Below, one piece after another: positions 8,697-18,051 of a stretch of 64,000 nt of DNA. The stretch is from Pseudomonadota bacterium (GTDB lineage: Bacteria; Pseudomonadota; Alphaproteobacteria; Micavibrionales; UBA2020), in contig JAJZTA010000011.1 of NCBI GenBank assembly GCA_021849295.1, positions 1 through 64,000 of the forward strand, written 5' to 3'. The notes under the pieces were generated by a model. The model saw nothing but the letters and a program-made list of their open reading frames with translations. It searched no databases and was not told the origin of the DNA. The position numbers and the translations under genes are program-made. The first letter of the stretch is position 1. The number at the start of each line of letters is the position of its first letter.

Positions 8697-10439
8697 TCAG
8701 GACGCTTTCCGGATTACAGGCGGGTTTTTTGGCGGCGGCTTTGGCGATGGCGCGGCCGTTTGGCGCTGGGGAGGTTCACCTTTTAAAAAAGAGCCGTAGG
8801 CGCCCAGCGTCACGGTTTGTCCCTTTGTGAGACCCAGCTCTTTGATCGTATTGTCGTCGAGCAGGTCCTCCGGCTTGAACGACGTGCTTTGCCCCGACAT
8901 ATTGAAGGCGCACAGCAGGGTTTGCTTGTCGTTTTTGCGCAAATAGGCGAGCAGCGGGCCGCTCTCCCGCAGAATTGTCGCCTTTGAATTTTCAAGCGCG
9001 GGCTGTTGTTTGCGCCAGGCGATCAGGTCGCGCACGAAGTTCAGCATCGAATTCGGGTCTTTCTCCTGCAGGTCGACGGCCTTTTTCACGTGCGACGCGG
9101 GCACAGGCAGATAAGGATCGTTCGACGGAGAAAAGCCGGCGTTGGGCTTTGTACTGTCCCACGGCATCGGCGTGCGGCTGCCATCGCGAACAGCACCGAG
9201 GCCCTGCGTTTGCGCGGTCGGGTCTTTGAGTTTGTCGATTGGAATATCCTGCGGGATGCGCGCCTGATCGAGCGCCAGCTCCTCGCCCTGATAGAGGATG
9301 ACGCTGCCCGGCAGGGTGAAAAAGAGTTTCATCATCATCTTCTGCGCGGCGAGCTGCTGCGCGGGCGGCACGCTCGCGGCGATGCGCGAGAAGGTGCGCG
9401 GAATATCGTGACAGCCAATGGAGAGGCAATGCCCTCCGTCGGGAAAAAATTTCTCGATGGTGCGGATGATTTCGGCGACGCCGTACGGCCCCGTTTGCGG
9501 ACTAAGTTCATTCACGATCCAGGTATAGCTCATATCAAGCCCCTTTTTGGCGTCGGTATAGCGCGACGCGACCGGCAGCGGATTGCGGCCGCCCTCGACG
9601 CCGGCGGTCGCTTCGCCGATCGTCGTCTTCTTTTCGGGGTAGCTGTCCATCAGTTCGCGGATGCGGCCGATGAAGGCGACCGTCTCCGGCTGGATGATGC
9701 TGTGGTCGAAACGCTGCTGGTCCCACGCTTCGTTCACGTTCGGCCATGTGCCGTAGAGCCAGCTGTTGTCGCGCAGCTTCTCGTCGCAGGTGGCGAACGG
9801 CAGCGCGTCGATGCGGAATCCATCGACGCCCATGTCGAGCCAGAACTTCATCTCGTCGAGGACGGCATCCTGCACTTCCCTCTTGTTCAGGTTAAGCGCG
9901 GGCTGTGATTTGAGGAAGTGGTGCAGGTAATATTGCTTGCGGTCCTGATCGTACGTCCAGGCGGGGCCGCCGAACACCGACTTCCAGTTGTTGGGCGGCG
10001 CGTCCTGACCGTTCCATTCTTTGGGGTCGGCCCAGACGTAATAGTCTTTGTATTTGGGGTCGTTCTTTTGGCTCTTCTCGAACCATTCATGATCATTGGC
10101 GGTGTGGGCCACCACCCAGTCCGTATAAACGCGCAAACCCCGTGCGTGCGCCTCTTTCAACAGATCCTTGAAATCCTGCATCGTGCCGTAGCGCGGGTCG
10201 ATCTGGCGGTAATCGGACACGGCGTAGCCGCCGTCGCCGTCCGGCCCCGGCGGAGAAAGGTACATCGGCGAGATCCAGATGGAATCGACGCCGAGGCTTT
10301 TGATGTAGTCAAGCTTCTGCGTAATCCCCGGAATATCACCGTGTCCATCCGCGTTGGCATCGTTGAAGCTTGACGGATAAACCTGGTAAATGACCTCGGA
10401 AGGATGAGCTTGATCTGACCCTTTGGCCGATTGATTCAT
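8697..10439 (-). CDS. GH13 alpha-glucosidase / oligo-1,6-glucosidase-like enzyme
   Basis: A 580-residue cytosolic GH13 glycoside hydrolase; no signal peptide is visible. The catalytic residues are present: nucleophile Asp211 in GFRIDALPF, acid/base Glu276 in TIGEAT and stabiliser Asp345 in CHDIPRT. The opening VIYQVYPSSFNDANADGHGD and DSIWISPMY are typical of alpha-glucosidases. Two usually conserved Asn positions differ: region I reads DWVVAHTANDH, with Ala for Asn, and region IV has Cys before HD. A proline-rich tail of about 25 residues ends the protein. The start at 10439 follows an AAGGA site. It separates the TIM44-like gene from fxsA. Confidence 0.9.
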   Translation of the reverse strand: MNQSAKGSDQAHPSEVIYQVYPSSFNDANADGHGDIPGITQKLDYIKSLGVDSIWISPMYLSPPGPDGDGGYAVSDYRQIDPRYGTMQDFKDLLKEAHARGLRVYTDWVVAHTANDHEWFEKSQKNDPKYKDYYVWADPKEWNGQDAPPNNWKSVFGGPAWTYDQDRKQYYLHHFLKSQPALNLNKREVQDAVLDEMKFWLDMGVDGFRIDALPFATCDEKLRDNSWLYGTWPNVNEAWDQQRFDHSIIQPETVAFIGRIRELMDSYPEKKTTIGEATAGVEGGRNPLPVASRYTDAKKGLDMSYTWIVNELSPQTGPYGVAEIIRTIEKFFPDGGHCLSIGCHDIPRTFSRIAASVPPAQQLAAQKMMMKLFFTLPGSVILYQGEELALDQARIPQDIPIDKLKDPTAQTQGLGAVRDGSRTPMPWDSTKPNAGFSPSNDPYLPVPASHVKKAVDLQEKDPNSMLNFVRDLIAWRKQQPALENSKATILRESGPLLAYLRKNDKQTLLCAFNMSGQSTSFKPEDLLDDNTIKELGLTKGQTVTLGAYGSFLKGEPPQRQTAAPSPKPPPKNPPVIRKAS

Positions 10440-10546
10440 CGGCGTATTCCTTTCTTTCTTTTTCGCTTCGTATTCTGAAATATTGTACCCACGTTTTTTA
10501 ACAGAGCGCAATACACAAACGACTGAGTCGGGTGTATAACGACATA

Positions 10547-11053
10547 ATGTTTCTTCTACCGCTCATTATATTTCTGCCGATCCTCGAAATTATCGGCTTT
10601 ATCGTCATCGGCGGCCGTATCGGAGTCGGCTGGTCCTTTTTGTGGCTGATCGCCGATGTGGTCGTCGGATTTATGCTGCTCCGCAGCATAAACGAGCGGC
10701 CGCGCCGCGCGGCGCGCAATCCGAACAACGCGGAAGAAGCGGCGCTCGAAGACATGTTCGACGGCTTTTGCATTTTCGCGGGCGCGATGCTGCTGATCTT
10801 TCCCGGCTTCGTCAGCGATTTTTTCGCAGCGCCGCTTTTGATTCCGCCTGTGCGCCATTTATTATTCCTGTATCTCAAGCGCAGACACATCGGGGTGATG
10901 GACAATATAAATACGACGTCGCAAAGTTTCACTTATTGGTACAGCTCGGACGGCACAAGCGGCACCGGCAGCGGAACGCCGCACAAAGACGCAGGATCGC
11001 AAACCATCGAGGGGGAATACAGGAACGTCGGGGACGAGAAAAAATTGCAATAA
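10547..11053 (+). CDS. fxsA: FxsA-family membrane protein
   Basis: A 168-residue inner-membrane protein that begins MFLLPLIIFLPILEIIGFIV and contains GGRIGVGWSFLWLIAD, the FxsA core. FxsA was named for suppressing F exclusion of phage T7 when overproduced; its normal role is unknown. The tail after about residue 115 is polar and probably disordered. An in-frame GTG at 10532 is possible, but the ATG start matches homologues. It is followed by secB, a common alphaproteobacterial pairing. Confidence 0.86.
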   Translation: MFLLPLIIFLPILEIIGFIVIGGRIGVGWSFLWLIADVVVGFMLLRSINERPRRAARNPNNAEEAALEDMFDGFCIFAGAMLLIFPGFVSDFFAAPLLIPPVRHLLFLYLKRRHIGVMDNINTTSQSFTYWYSSDGTSGTGSGTPHKDAGSQTIEGEYRNVGDEKKLQ

Positions 11054-11124
11054 TGCCGCAATAAGCTTGGCAAGGCGGGCTTTTCTTGGCAGACTCGCCG
11101 CAACATAGAGAAGGATTGGACAAA

Positions 11125-11667
11125 ATGGCCGACAAAAAAGACACCGAACAGAAACCCGCCGCGGAAAAACCCGCCGCACCCGCTGCCGGCGAGCAACAGC
11201 AAAACCTGCCCAGCCTGCAGATGATTGCGCAATATGTGAAAGACGCGTCATTCGAAAACCCGAATGCGCCGGAGAGCCTTGTTTCCGGCTGGCCCGCGCC
11301 GAATACGGAAGTGAAGATTTCCATCTCCAACAAGCACATCAAGGACAACGTCTTTGAATCCGAGGTCAACTTCAACGTCGAGGCGCGCCACGCCGAGGAC
11401 AAATCCAAGGTCGCTTTCATCATCGACCTGCACTACGGCGCGATGGTCGCCCTCGCCAACATTCCGCAGGAAAACATCCATCCGATTTTGATGGTCGAGG
11501 TGCCCAAACTGCTCTTCCCCTTCATGCGCGAAATGATCGCCGAGATGACATCCAAGGGCGGCTACCCGCCGCTCTACCTCGCGCCGGTCAGCTTCGAGCA
11601 GATGTATGTCGAGCAGATGAAGCTGCTGAAGGAAAAGCAGGACGCGCAAAAAGCGGGAAACGCCTGA
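11125..11667 (+). CDS. secB: Protein-export chaperone SecB
   Basis: A 180-residue protein with the SecB core: LQMIAQYVKDASFENPNAPE, FNVEARHAEDKSKVAFIIDLHYGA and FPFMREMIAEMTSKGGYPPLYLAPVSFEQMY. SecB tetramers hold preproteins unfolded and deliver them to SecA. The first 30 residues are a Lys/Ala/Pro-rich extension. The ATG at 11125 has an AAGGA site; an upstream in-frame start at 11086 gives no homologous residues. Confidence 0.97.
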   Translation: MADKKDTEQKPAAEKPAAPAAGEQQQNLPSLQMIAQYVKDASFENPNAPESLVSGWPAPNTEVKISISNKHIKDNVFESEVNFNVEARHAEDKSKVAFIIDLHYGAMVALANIPQENIHPILMVEVPKLLFPFMREMIAEMTSKGGYPPLYLAPVSFEQMYVEQMKLLKEKQDAQKAGNA

Positions 11668-11722
11668 TTTATAGCCGTTTTTCATTCCCCTCCTTGCGTT
11701 TTTATGGATTGTTAACGCAACT

Positions 11723-12151
11723 ATGGGATATTTTACTCCAGATGGTCGCAGGGCGCTTCCGCCCGCATCAGCCCTATGGAGGACAAACATAGTTACAAAG
11801 AAGTTTCATGTCGGAGACATCCTGAGCATCGGCATGGACGGCGTCGCCGACATCATGAGCCACATCCTTGGCTCGAGCCTGAGCCCGCTCGATCTGTCGG
11901 TACACGCTGACGAGGCGCGGGACTTCGTGAAAAAGGAAATACCCTGGCTCAAAGAAGTCGAATTCCCCGAAATGCCGGAACATTTGACGGATCGCGGCGC
12001 CAAGACGTTTGTCGACAACTTTGTCACGGAGATGGCCAAAAAGTACGGCGCATATCATGAAGTCGGGCAGGTGAAGAATCCTCCGGAGACCGGATTTGCA
12101 AAAGATATTCAGAACATTGCCAAGATCAAAGCCGGTCCCGGCCCGCACTGA
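11723..12151 (+). CDS. Small protein of unknown function; true start unclear
   Basis: An open frame of up to 142 residues. The first 22 residues look non-natural and their ATG has no ribosome binding site. The convincing part begins TKKFHVGDILSIGMDGVADIM and goes on with DEARDFVKKEIPWLKEVEFPEM. FHVGDILS followed by a GVxDI-type segment resembles a small domain found in phage-borne proteins, but I cannot confirm a family. A perfect GGAGG (11778-11782) lies 6 bases before an in-frame ATA codon (11789-11791), a possible non-standard start. It sits between secB and the convergent dnaQ. Confidence 0.5.
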   Translation: MGYFTPDGRRALPPASALWRTNIVTKKFHVGDILSIGMDGVADIMSHILGSSLSPLDLSVHADEARDFVKKEIPWLKEVEFPEMPEHLTDRGAKTFVDNFVTEMAKKYGAYHEVGQVKNPPETGFAKDIQNIAKIKAGPGPH

Positions 12152-12191
12152 TCTGTGATACAGTTTCGCCTGAACAGCAGACAGTTTTTTG

Positions 12192-12881
12192 CTAGTCCGC
12201 CTTCCGCCATAGCGGATCTTTGATCTTGTCGAGCAGTTCCTCATGCGCCTTCAGTTCTTTCTTCGACGCCGCAAACGTGCGGTGCGGGCGCTGCTGCCGC
12301 TTGATGCGCGCGTTCAAGGCCATGGATTGTTTTTTCGCGCGCGCGTCATCGAGGCCGAGGCCGTGCTGCCGTCCGCCGACAAGTTCCAGATACACTTCCG
12401 ACAGCAATTCCGAGTCGAGCAGCGCGCCGTGCAGTTTGCGTACCGAGAGATCGACGTTAAAGCGGCGGCAGAGCGCGTCGAGGCTCGCGGACTGGCCCGG
12501 AAACTTCTCCCGCGCCATCGGCAGCGTGTCGATCACGCGGGTCATGGGAATTTTCTGAAAGCCCGCGCTCTTCAATTCGGCGTTGATGAACTTCATGTCG
12601 AATTCGGCGTTATGGATGACGAGCGTCGCATCGCCGATGAAATCGAGAAAATCGCCCACCGCCTCGGCGAACAGCGGCTTGTCCTTCAAAAACTCGGTGG
12701 TGAGACCGTGTACCCTTGCCGCTTCCGCCGGTACGTCGCGCATCGGGTTGAGATAGACCTGATAGGTGTTGCCCGTCGGCAGGTGGTTGGACAGCTCGAC
12801 GCAGCCGATTTCCACCAGCCGGTGGCCTTCGGCGGGGTCGAGGCCGGTTGTTTCCGTATCAAGGACGATTTCGCGGGTCAT
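12192..12881 (-). CDS. dnaQ: DNA polymerase III epsilon subunit (3'-5' proofreading exonuclease)
   Basis: A 229-residue DEDDh exonuclease. Exo I is REIVLDTETTGLDP, exo II is VIHNAEFDMKFINAEL and exo III is HGALLDSELLSEVYLEL, giving the four metal-binding acidic residues and the active-site histidine. The C-terminal 50 residues would bind the polymerase alpha subunit. In many alphaproteobacteria dnaQ sits beside coaE-aroE and secB; here secB is near but aroE-coaE lie about 50 kb away. Confidence 0.96.
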   Translation of the reverse strand: MTREIVLDTETTGLDPAEGHRLVEIGCVELSNHLPTGNTYQVYLNPMRDVPAEAARVHGLTTEFLKDKPLFAEAVGDFLDFIGDATLVIHNAEFDMKFINAELKSAGFQKIPMTRVIDTLPMAREKFPGQSASLDALCRRFNVDLSVRKLHGALLDSELLSEVYLELVGGRQHGLGLDDARAKKQSMALNARIKRQQRPHRTFAASKKELKAHEELLDKIKDPLWRKAD

Positions 12882-13004
12882 GGGGGGATTTTAAGGCACG
12901 GGGAGGCGTTGTCCATACGAAATATTTTTTCATAAAAAATACACCTTGAGACTTGAGAAATTGCCGACCTGCGCTAAGATACGCCTGAAAAACGCAACAA
13001 CCTT

Positions 13005-13424
13005 GTGGATAAGTTTTTGGACGCGACATTCGCCAAGCCCGTCACTTTAAAGAAAATCACCGACCCGCGTGGCAGCCTCGTCGCGCTCGAGCAGGGGCGC
13101 GACATCCCCTTCGCCGTGAAGCGCTGCTACTATATATATAATGTCAAAGAGGACGCGCCGCGCGGCTTTCACGCCCACAAGACCCTCGAGCAGATTCTGC
13201 TCTGCGTCGCGGGCGGCTGCGACCTTTTGCTTGACAACGGCAAAACCAAAACGACCATCCGGCTCGACGACCCCGCGACCGCCGTCTACGTCGGCCCGAT
13301 GACCTGGCGGGAGATGCACAATTTCACGCCCGATTGCGTCTTGCTCGCCCTGGTCTCCGACGTCTACGACGAAGGCGACTATATCCGCGATTACGACGAC
13401 TTCAAAAAGCAGGCCGCATCATGA
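13005..13424 (+). CDS. FdtA/QdtA-type sugar 3,4-ketoisomerase (WxcM-like cupin)
   Basis: A 139-residue cupin with [32 protein letters not shown] and [19 protein letters not shown], the hallmarks of dTDP-4-keto-6-deoxyglucose 3,4-ketoisomerases. These enzymes make the 3-keto sugar that a DegT aminotransferase then aminates; the aminotransferase gene overlaps this one by ATGA. It starts with GTG and has no strong ribosome site. The rml genes for the precursor are not in the window, so the exact product sugar is not known. Confidence 0.88.
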   Translation: MDKFLDATFAKPVTLKKITDPRGSLVALEQGRDIPFAVKRCYYIYNVKEDAPRGFHAHKTLEQILLCVAGGCDLLLDNGKTKTTIRLDDPATAVYVGPMTWREMHNFTPDCVLLALVSDVYDEGDYIRDYDDFKKQAAS

Positions 13425-14533
13425 TCCCGTTTCTGGATCTCAAATCCGTCAACATGCGCCGCGCGGCGGAACTGGAGAACGCCTTCGCCCGCGTGCTGGA
13501 GAGCGGCTGGTACATCCGCGGCAGGGAAGTCGAGGCTTTCGAACAGGAATTCGCCGGTTACTGCGGCGCGGCGCACTGCGTCGGCGTCGCCAACGGTCTC
13601 GACGCTCTGGTTCTCGTTCTCCGCGCGTACAAGCAGCTCGGAAAGCTGAAAGACGGCGACGAAGTGATCGTTCCCGCCAACACCTACATCGCTACCATTC
13701 TCGCCATCACCGCCAACAACCTCACCCCCGTTCTCGCCGAGCCGGACGACCGCACCTTCAACCTCGACGCCGCGGGCGTGAAGGAAAAAATGACCTCCAA
13801 CACCAGGGCCGTCATGCCGGTGCACCTCTACGGCCAAACGGCGGACATGGCGGGCATCAACGCGCTCGCCAAAGACAAGGGCCTGCTGGTGATAGAAGAC
13901 GCGGCGCAGGCGCACGGCGCGCATGACGGCAACAATACTGACCCTCGGCGCGCCGGCAGCCTTGGCGACGCGGCGGGCTTCAGCTTTTATCCGGGCAAGA
14001 ACCTCGGCGCGCTCGGCGACGGCGGCGCGGTCACCACCAACGACGACGCGCTCGCCGACGCGGTGCGCACGCTCGGCAATTACGGCAGCCGCGAAAAATA
14101 CGTCAATCTCTATCAGGGCGTGAACAGCCGCCTCGACGAGGTGCAGGCCGCGTTGTTGCGCGTGAAACTGAAATATCTCGACGACGAGATCGCCGAACGC
14201 CGCGAAGTGGCAAACTTTTATCTCTCGCGCATCCATAATCCCCACATCACGCTGCCGCTGGTGCGCGACCCGCAAGCGCATGTCTGGCACCTCTTCGTCA
14301 TTCGCCATCCGAATCGCGACGCGCTGCAAAAGGCGCTGAACCAGAAAGGCATCCAGACGCTCATCCATTATCCCATCCCGCCGCACAAACAGCAGGCCTA
14401 TGCGGCGTGGAACGGGCTTTCCCTCCCCGTCACCGAGCGCATCCACGAGCAGGTCCTGAGTCTGCCGCTCTGGCCGGGCATGACGGAGGACCAGCAAAGC
14501 GCAGTCGTCGAGGCGGTCAACCATGCCGCCTGA
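13421..14533 (+). CDS. DegT/DnrJ/EryC1/StrS sugar aminotransferase
   Basis: A 370-residue PLP enzyme that begins [20 protein letters not shown]. It has [37 protein letters not shown] (PLP-pyridine aspartate) and [17 protein letters not shown] (Schiff-base lysine). The family transaminates keto-sugar nucleotides. Coupled to a 3,4-ketoisomerase, it most likely makes a dTDP-3-amino-3,6-dideoxyhexose. Its stop overlaps the start of the next glycosyltransferase gene, making a three-gene translational chain. Confidence 0.93.
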   Translation: MIPFLDLKSVNMRRAAELENAFARVLESGWYIRGREVEAFEQEFAGYCGAAHCVGVANGLDALVLVLRAYKQLGKLKDGDEVIVPANTYIATILAITANNLTPVLAEPDDRTFNLDAAGVKEKMTSNTRAVMPVHLYGQTADMAGINALAKDKGLLVIEDAAQAHGAHDGNNTDPRRAGSLGDAAGFSFYPGKNLGALGDGGAVTTNDDALADAVRTLGNYGSREKYVNLYQGVNSRLDEVQAALLRVKLKYLDDEIAERREVANFYLSRIHNPHITLPLVRDPQAHVWHLFVIRHPNRDALQKALNQKGIQTLIHYPIPPHKQQAYAAWNGLSLPVTERIHEQVLSLPLWPGMTEDQQSAVVEAVNHAA

Positions 14534-16292
14534 ATTCGACAAAGACACGCTGGTCACCATCGCCATCCCCGCATACAACAGCGAGAAATATCTCGCGCCT
14601 GCGCTGCAGTCCTGCCTCGACCAGACCTGGCCGAACATCGAGGTGGTGATCAGCGACGACCAGTCGAAAGACCGCACTGTCGAGATCATAAAAGAGTTCA
14701 TGGCGAAGTCGGACAAGATTCGTTATGTGACGCAGGAGAAAAACGTCGGCATCTCCGCCAACGTCAACGCCGCGGTGCGGATGGGCAAAGGCAAGTTCGT
14801 CATCATCCTCGACCATGACGACGTTTTGCCGCCGCACCATGTCGAGCGCATGCTGCCGCACTTCACGTCTCCGGACATCGCGCTCGTCCACTGCAACGCC
14901 ATGCGCATCGACAGCGAAGGCCGGGTGAGCAAAATGGTCGGCGACGACGCCGAAAAAATCCGCCAGACCAAAGAGCCGCTCAAGGCGCTGTGCTTCAACA
15001 ACTTTATCCAGAGCTGCGGCATGATGTTCCGCCGCAGCGCGTTCGACGAGATCGGCGGCTGGGACCCCTCCTTTCATCTCGACGGCGAATGGGACTCCTA
15101 CATCCGCTACGCCGAAAAGTTCAAGATGGCTTATGCCACCGACACCTTCGGCTATTACCGCACGCACGAGACCAACATCACCCACGCGCTGCAGAAAAAA
15201 GAGAGGATTTTCGATCTCGACGACAACCGCGCCCGCTGCCGCGCCCGCGCGATGCAAAGCGCCAACCTCGGGATGATCGACACGGCGCGGGTGACCTTGA
15301 AAGTCTGGCGCAAGAACATCCGCCGCGCGATGAAGCATGGCAAGCGCCCGCCGCGCGACATGACGGCGGAAGATTACAAGCGCGTGCTGGTCATCAAGCT
15401 CGGCGCCTTCGGTGACTTCGTCAACGCCTTCGCCGTTTTCGAGGCCATCCGCAAGCATCACCCCAAGGCGGAGATCACGCTGCTCACCACCGCGCCGTTT
15501 GTCGACTTCGCCCGGAAATGCGGCTGGTTCGATAAAGTCTGGACTGTGCGCCGCTGGCTATGGAACGAACCTTCCCAATGGTGCGCCTTCGCGCGCGAAA
15601 TGGCAGTCCGCGACCCCGAGCTCGTCTACGACATCATGCGCAACGACCGCACGAAAATCTTCCGCCTGTTCGCGCCCGCTCGCGCGGCGGCGGCGTGGAT
15701 CGGCGGCGGCCGACGCAAGGATCCCTACGTGCTGAAAAATCCGCTACCCGCCGGTGCCCTCAACACCACCGATACCGACGCCTTCCCCGTGCCGGAGGCG
15801 CCGTGGCTCGACGCGGATATCACGAAATACAACCTTAAAGCGCCGTTCGTTCTGCTGGTGCCCGGCGCGGCGCCGCAGCATCCCGGCAAGCGCTGGCCGG
15901 TGCAGCGTTATGCCGAACTCGCCGGAAAGCTGAAGCGCAACGGCTATACGCCGGTCGTGCTCGGCACGGGAGCAGAGGATGAGCTGTCCGCGGAACTGGT
16001 AAAAAGAGAGCCTGCCGTCGTCAACCTGTGCGGACAAACCAATCTCTTCGAGATCGCAGGTCTGGCGCGCGCCGCGGCCGGCGCGATCGGCAACGACACA
16101 GGGCCGATGCACCTCACCGCCGCCGTCGGCTGTCCGACGCTGGTATTGTTCTCCGGATTTTCCAACCCCGAGCAATCCGCGCCGCGCGGCAACATCGTCG
16201 CGACCTTGCGCGGCATCCCCATCGAAACGCTGTCTGCCGATGCGGTATGGAACAAGTTCTCCTCTTTTGCGAAATTGAAAAAGGCGGGCTAG
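14523..16292 (+). CDS. Two-domain glycosyltransferase: GT2 fused to GT9
   Basis: A 589-residue fusion. The N-terminal part (about 1-270) is a GT-A family 2 transferase with [23 protein letters not shown] and the metal-binding ILDHDD. The C-terminal part (from about 287) is a GT-B family 9 heptosyltransferase-like domain with [28 protein letters not shown] and [19 protein letters not shown]2 enzymes add sugars to LPS or O-antigen chains; GT9 enzymes usually transfer ADP-heptose to LPS core. Both catalytic signatures are present, so two sequential transfers by one polypeptide are likely. It overlaps the aminotransferase gene by 11 bases. Its stop shares a CTAG with the convergent dppC-like gene. 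Confidence 0.88.
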   Translation: MPPEFDKDTLVTIAIPAYNSEKYLAPALQSCLDQTWPNIEVVISDDQSKDRTVEIIKEFMAKSDKIRYVTQEKNVGISANVNAAVRMGKGKFVIILDHDDVLPPHHVERMLPHFTSPDIALVHCNAMRIDSEGRVSKMVGDDAEKIRQTKEPLKALCFNNFIQSCGMMFRRSAFDEIGGWDPSFHLDGEWDSYIRYAEKFKMAYATDTFGYYRTHETNITHALQKKERIFDLDDNRARCRARAMQSANLGMIDTARVTLKVWRKNIRRAMKHGKRPPRDMTAEDYKRVLVIKLGAFGDFVNAFAVFEAIRKHHPKAEITLLTTAPFVDFARKCGWFDKVWTVRRWLWNEPSQWCAFAREMAVRDPELVYDIMRNDRTKIFRLFAPARAAAAWIGGGRRKDPYVLKNPLPAGALNTTDTDAFPVPEAPWLDADITKYNLKAPFVLLVPGAAPQHPGKRWPVQRYAELAGKLKRNGYTPVVLGTGAEDELSAELVKREPAVVNLCGQTNLFEIAGLARAAAGAIGNDTGPMHLTAAVGCPTLVLFSGFSNPEQSAPRGNIVATLRGIPIETLSADAVWNKFSSFAKLKKAG

Positions 16293-17119
16293 GCGCGCTT
16301 GCCGCTTTGCAGGCCGTCGGCGAGAAAATTGAACGCCAGAACGGTGAAAAAGATCATCATGCCGGGATAAACCGTGACGGACGCATGGGTCCAGATGGCA
16401 TCCTCCGCGCCGGTCAGCATATTGCCCCAGCTTGGCAGCGGCGGCTGGATGCCGAAGCCAAGAAAGCTCAAAACCGACTCGAGTAAAATGAAGTTGCCGA
16501 CCGAGAGCGCCGCCGCCACGCGCACCGTATCCATCAGGTTCGGCAAAATATGGCGCAGGACAAGACGCAGCGGCCTGACGCCGAGCGCCCGCGCCGCGGT
16601 GACAAAATCCATCTCTCTTAAAGTCAGCGCGCGCGCCCGCACCAGCCGCGCCGTCATCGCCCATCCGGTCAGGCCCACCAGCAGGACGATTTTATAAAAG
16701 CTCGCGTCCACGCCGCCCGGGAGGCCGAGCTTTTTCACATCCACGGCGGAGAGGATGACCAGCAAGGGCAACAACGGCAGGGCAATCAGCAGATCCGTCA
16801 GGCGCATCAGCAGCGCATCCGTCCAGCCGCCCTTGTAGCCGGAAAGCAAACCGATAGCCGTGCCGAGAAACGCCGCAGCAGCGGCCGCCGTAAACCCCAC
16901 GCCCAGCGACACGCGTCCGCCATACAGCAGGCGCACGAAAATGTCCCGCCCCAGCTCGTCCGTGCCGAAGATATGCTTTTGCGACGGCGGCAAAAACCGC
17001 GCCGCCAGATCGGCCGTGTCGCCGTGGATATGCAGCAGCGCGGCAATTTCGGGCGCGAAAAGCGCGAGCAGGGAAAACAGAACAATGACAAACAGCGGAA
17101 AAATAGCGCGCATCTTCAT
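16289..17119 (-). CDS. ABC transporter permease, DppC/OppC type
   Basis: A 276-residue inner-membrane protein with about six hydrophobic segments. HIFGTDELGRDIFVRLLYGG is the conserved N-terminal loop of OppC/DppC permeases, and the EAA loop reads FVTAARALGVRPLRLVLRHI. It would pair with the DppB-like permease encoded just upstream (ATGA overlap) to form an importer for oligopeptides, nickel or similar solutes. The operon ends here with no ATPase gene. Confidence 0.92.
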   Translation of the reverse strand: MKMRAIFPLFVIVLFSLLALFAPEIAALLHIHGDTADLAARFLPPSQKHIFGTDELGRDIFVRLLYGGRVSLGVGFTAAAAAAFLGTAIGLLSGYKGGWTDALLMRLTDLLIALPLLPLLVILSAVDVKKLGLPGGVDASFYKIVLLVGLTGWAMTARLVRARALTLREMDFVTAARALGVRPLRLVLRHILPNLMDTVRVAAALSVGNFILLESVLSFLGFGIQPPLPSWGNMLTGAEDAIWTHASVTVYPGMMIFFTVLAFNFLADGLQSGKRA

Positions 17120-18051
17120 GCTTCACGCCCCACGCGCGGGTCGAGCAGCGCATAAAGGATGTCGGCCGCGAGATTGGCCGCCAGCACGCAGGCGGTGAGC
17201 AGCAAAAAGCCGACCATCGCGAGATTGTAATCGTTGCCCATGATGGCGTCATACATAAGCTTGCCCATGCCGGGATATGCGAAGATTTCCTCAATAACAA
17301 CCGTTCCGCCGATCATCGCGCCAAGATCGATCATCAAAACCGTCACCACGGGCGCGAGCGCGTTCCTAAAAGCATGCCCCCAGACGATGCGCGCGGGCGA
17401 ACAGCCCTTGGCGGCTGCAGTCTTGATGTAATCCGCGCCCAGCGCAGCGATCATCGACGCGCGCAAGTGGCGGATATAGACGGCGATGCCGCCCGCCGCC
17501 AGCGTGACCACCGGCAAAACCATCGAGAGCGGATGGCGCGGCGACGCGCTCGCCGGCAGCCAGCCGTGCCTCACGACGAAGAAATCGATCAGCAGCAGCG
17601 CCAGCCAGAAGGCCGGCAGCGACAGGCCGGACAGGCAAAAGACGTTGATGGCCTTGTCGGCGCAGGAGCGCGGCCAGCGTGCCGCGGCGACGCCGAGCGG
17701 CACGGCGATGCAAAGGGTGAGCAGCAAGGCCGCGGCCATCAAAAGCGCCGTATGCGCGAGGCGCGGCCACAAAACCTGCATCACCGGCTGGTAGTAAAGG
17801 CGGCTGAAGCCCGCATCGCCGTGCAGCGTCTGCATGAGCCAGTGCGCCCAGCGCGAAACCAAAGGCTGGTTGAGACCGTAGAGCGCCTTCAGGCGCGCCG
17901 CGTCGGCGGGCGTCAGATGCGGATCGCCCGCCAGCATCAGGTCCACCGGATCGCCCGGCATCAGGCCGATCAACATGTACATGAGGAACGACATGGCGAA
18001 AAGCGCCGCCGCCATTTGCAACAACCGCTGGAAAAACCGCCGCGGCGTCAT
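17116..18051 (-). CDS. ABC transporter permease, DppB/OppB type
   Basis: A 311-residue permease with an N-terminal helix, then LIGLMPGDPVDLMLAGDPHLTP and LKALYGLNQPLVSRW, typical of DppB/OppB. The EAA-like loop is DYIKTAAAKGCSPARIVWGHAF. It overlaps both neighbours by ATGA: the DppC gene downstream and the unknown gene upstream. The usual order is binding protein-B-C-D-F; here an unknown gene sits between the binding protein and B, and D/F are absent. Confidence 0.93.
   Translation of the reverse strand: MTPRRFFQRLLQMAAALFAMSFLMYMLIGLMPGDPVDLMLAGDPHLTPADAARLKALYGLNQPLVSRWAHWLMQTLHGDAGFSRLYYQPVMQVLWPRLAHTALLMAAALLLTLCIAVPLGVAAARWPRSCADKAINVFCLSGLSLPAFWLALLLIDFFVVRHGWLPASASPRHPLSMVLPVVTLAAGGIAVYIRHLRASMIAALGADYIKTAAAKGCSPARIVWGHAFRNALAPVVTVLMIDLGAMIGGTVVIEEIFAYPGMGKLMYDAIMGNDYNLAMVGFLLLTACVLAANLAADILYALLDPRVGREA

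Noticed and set aside
12152-12191. Possible terminator between the small unknown gene and dnaQ
   Set aside because: A T run is present, but only 4-base stems can be formed next to it.
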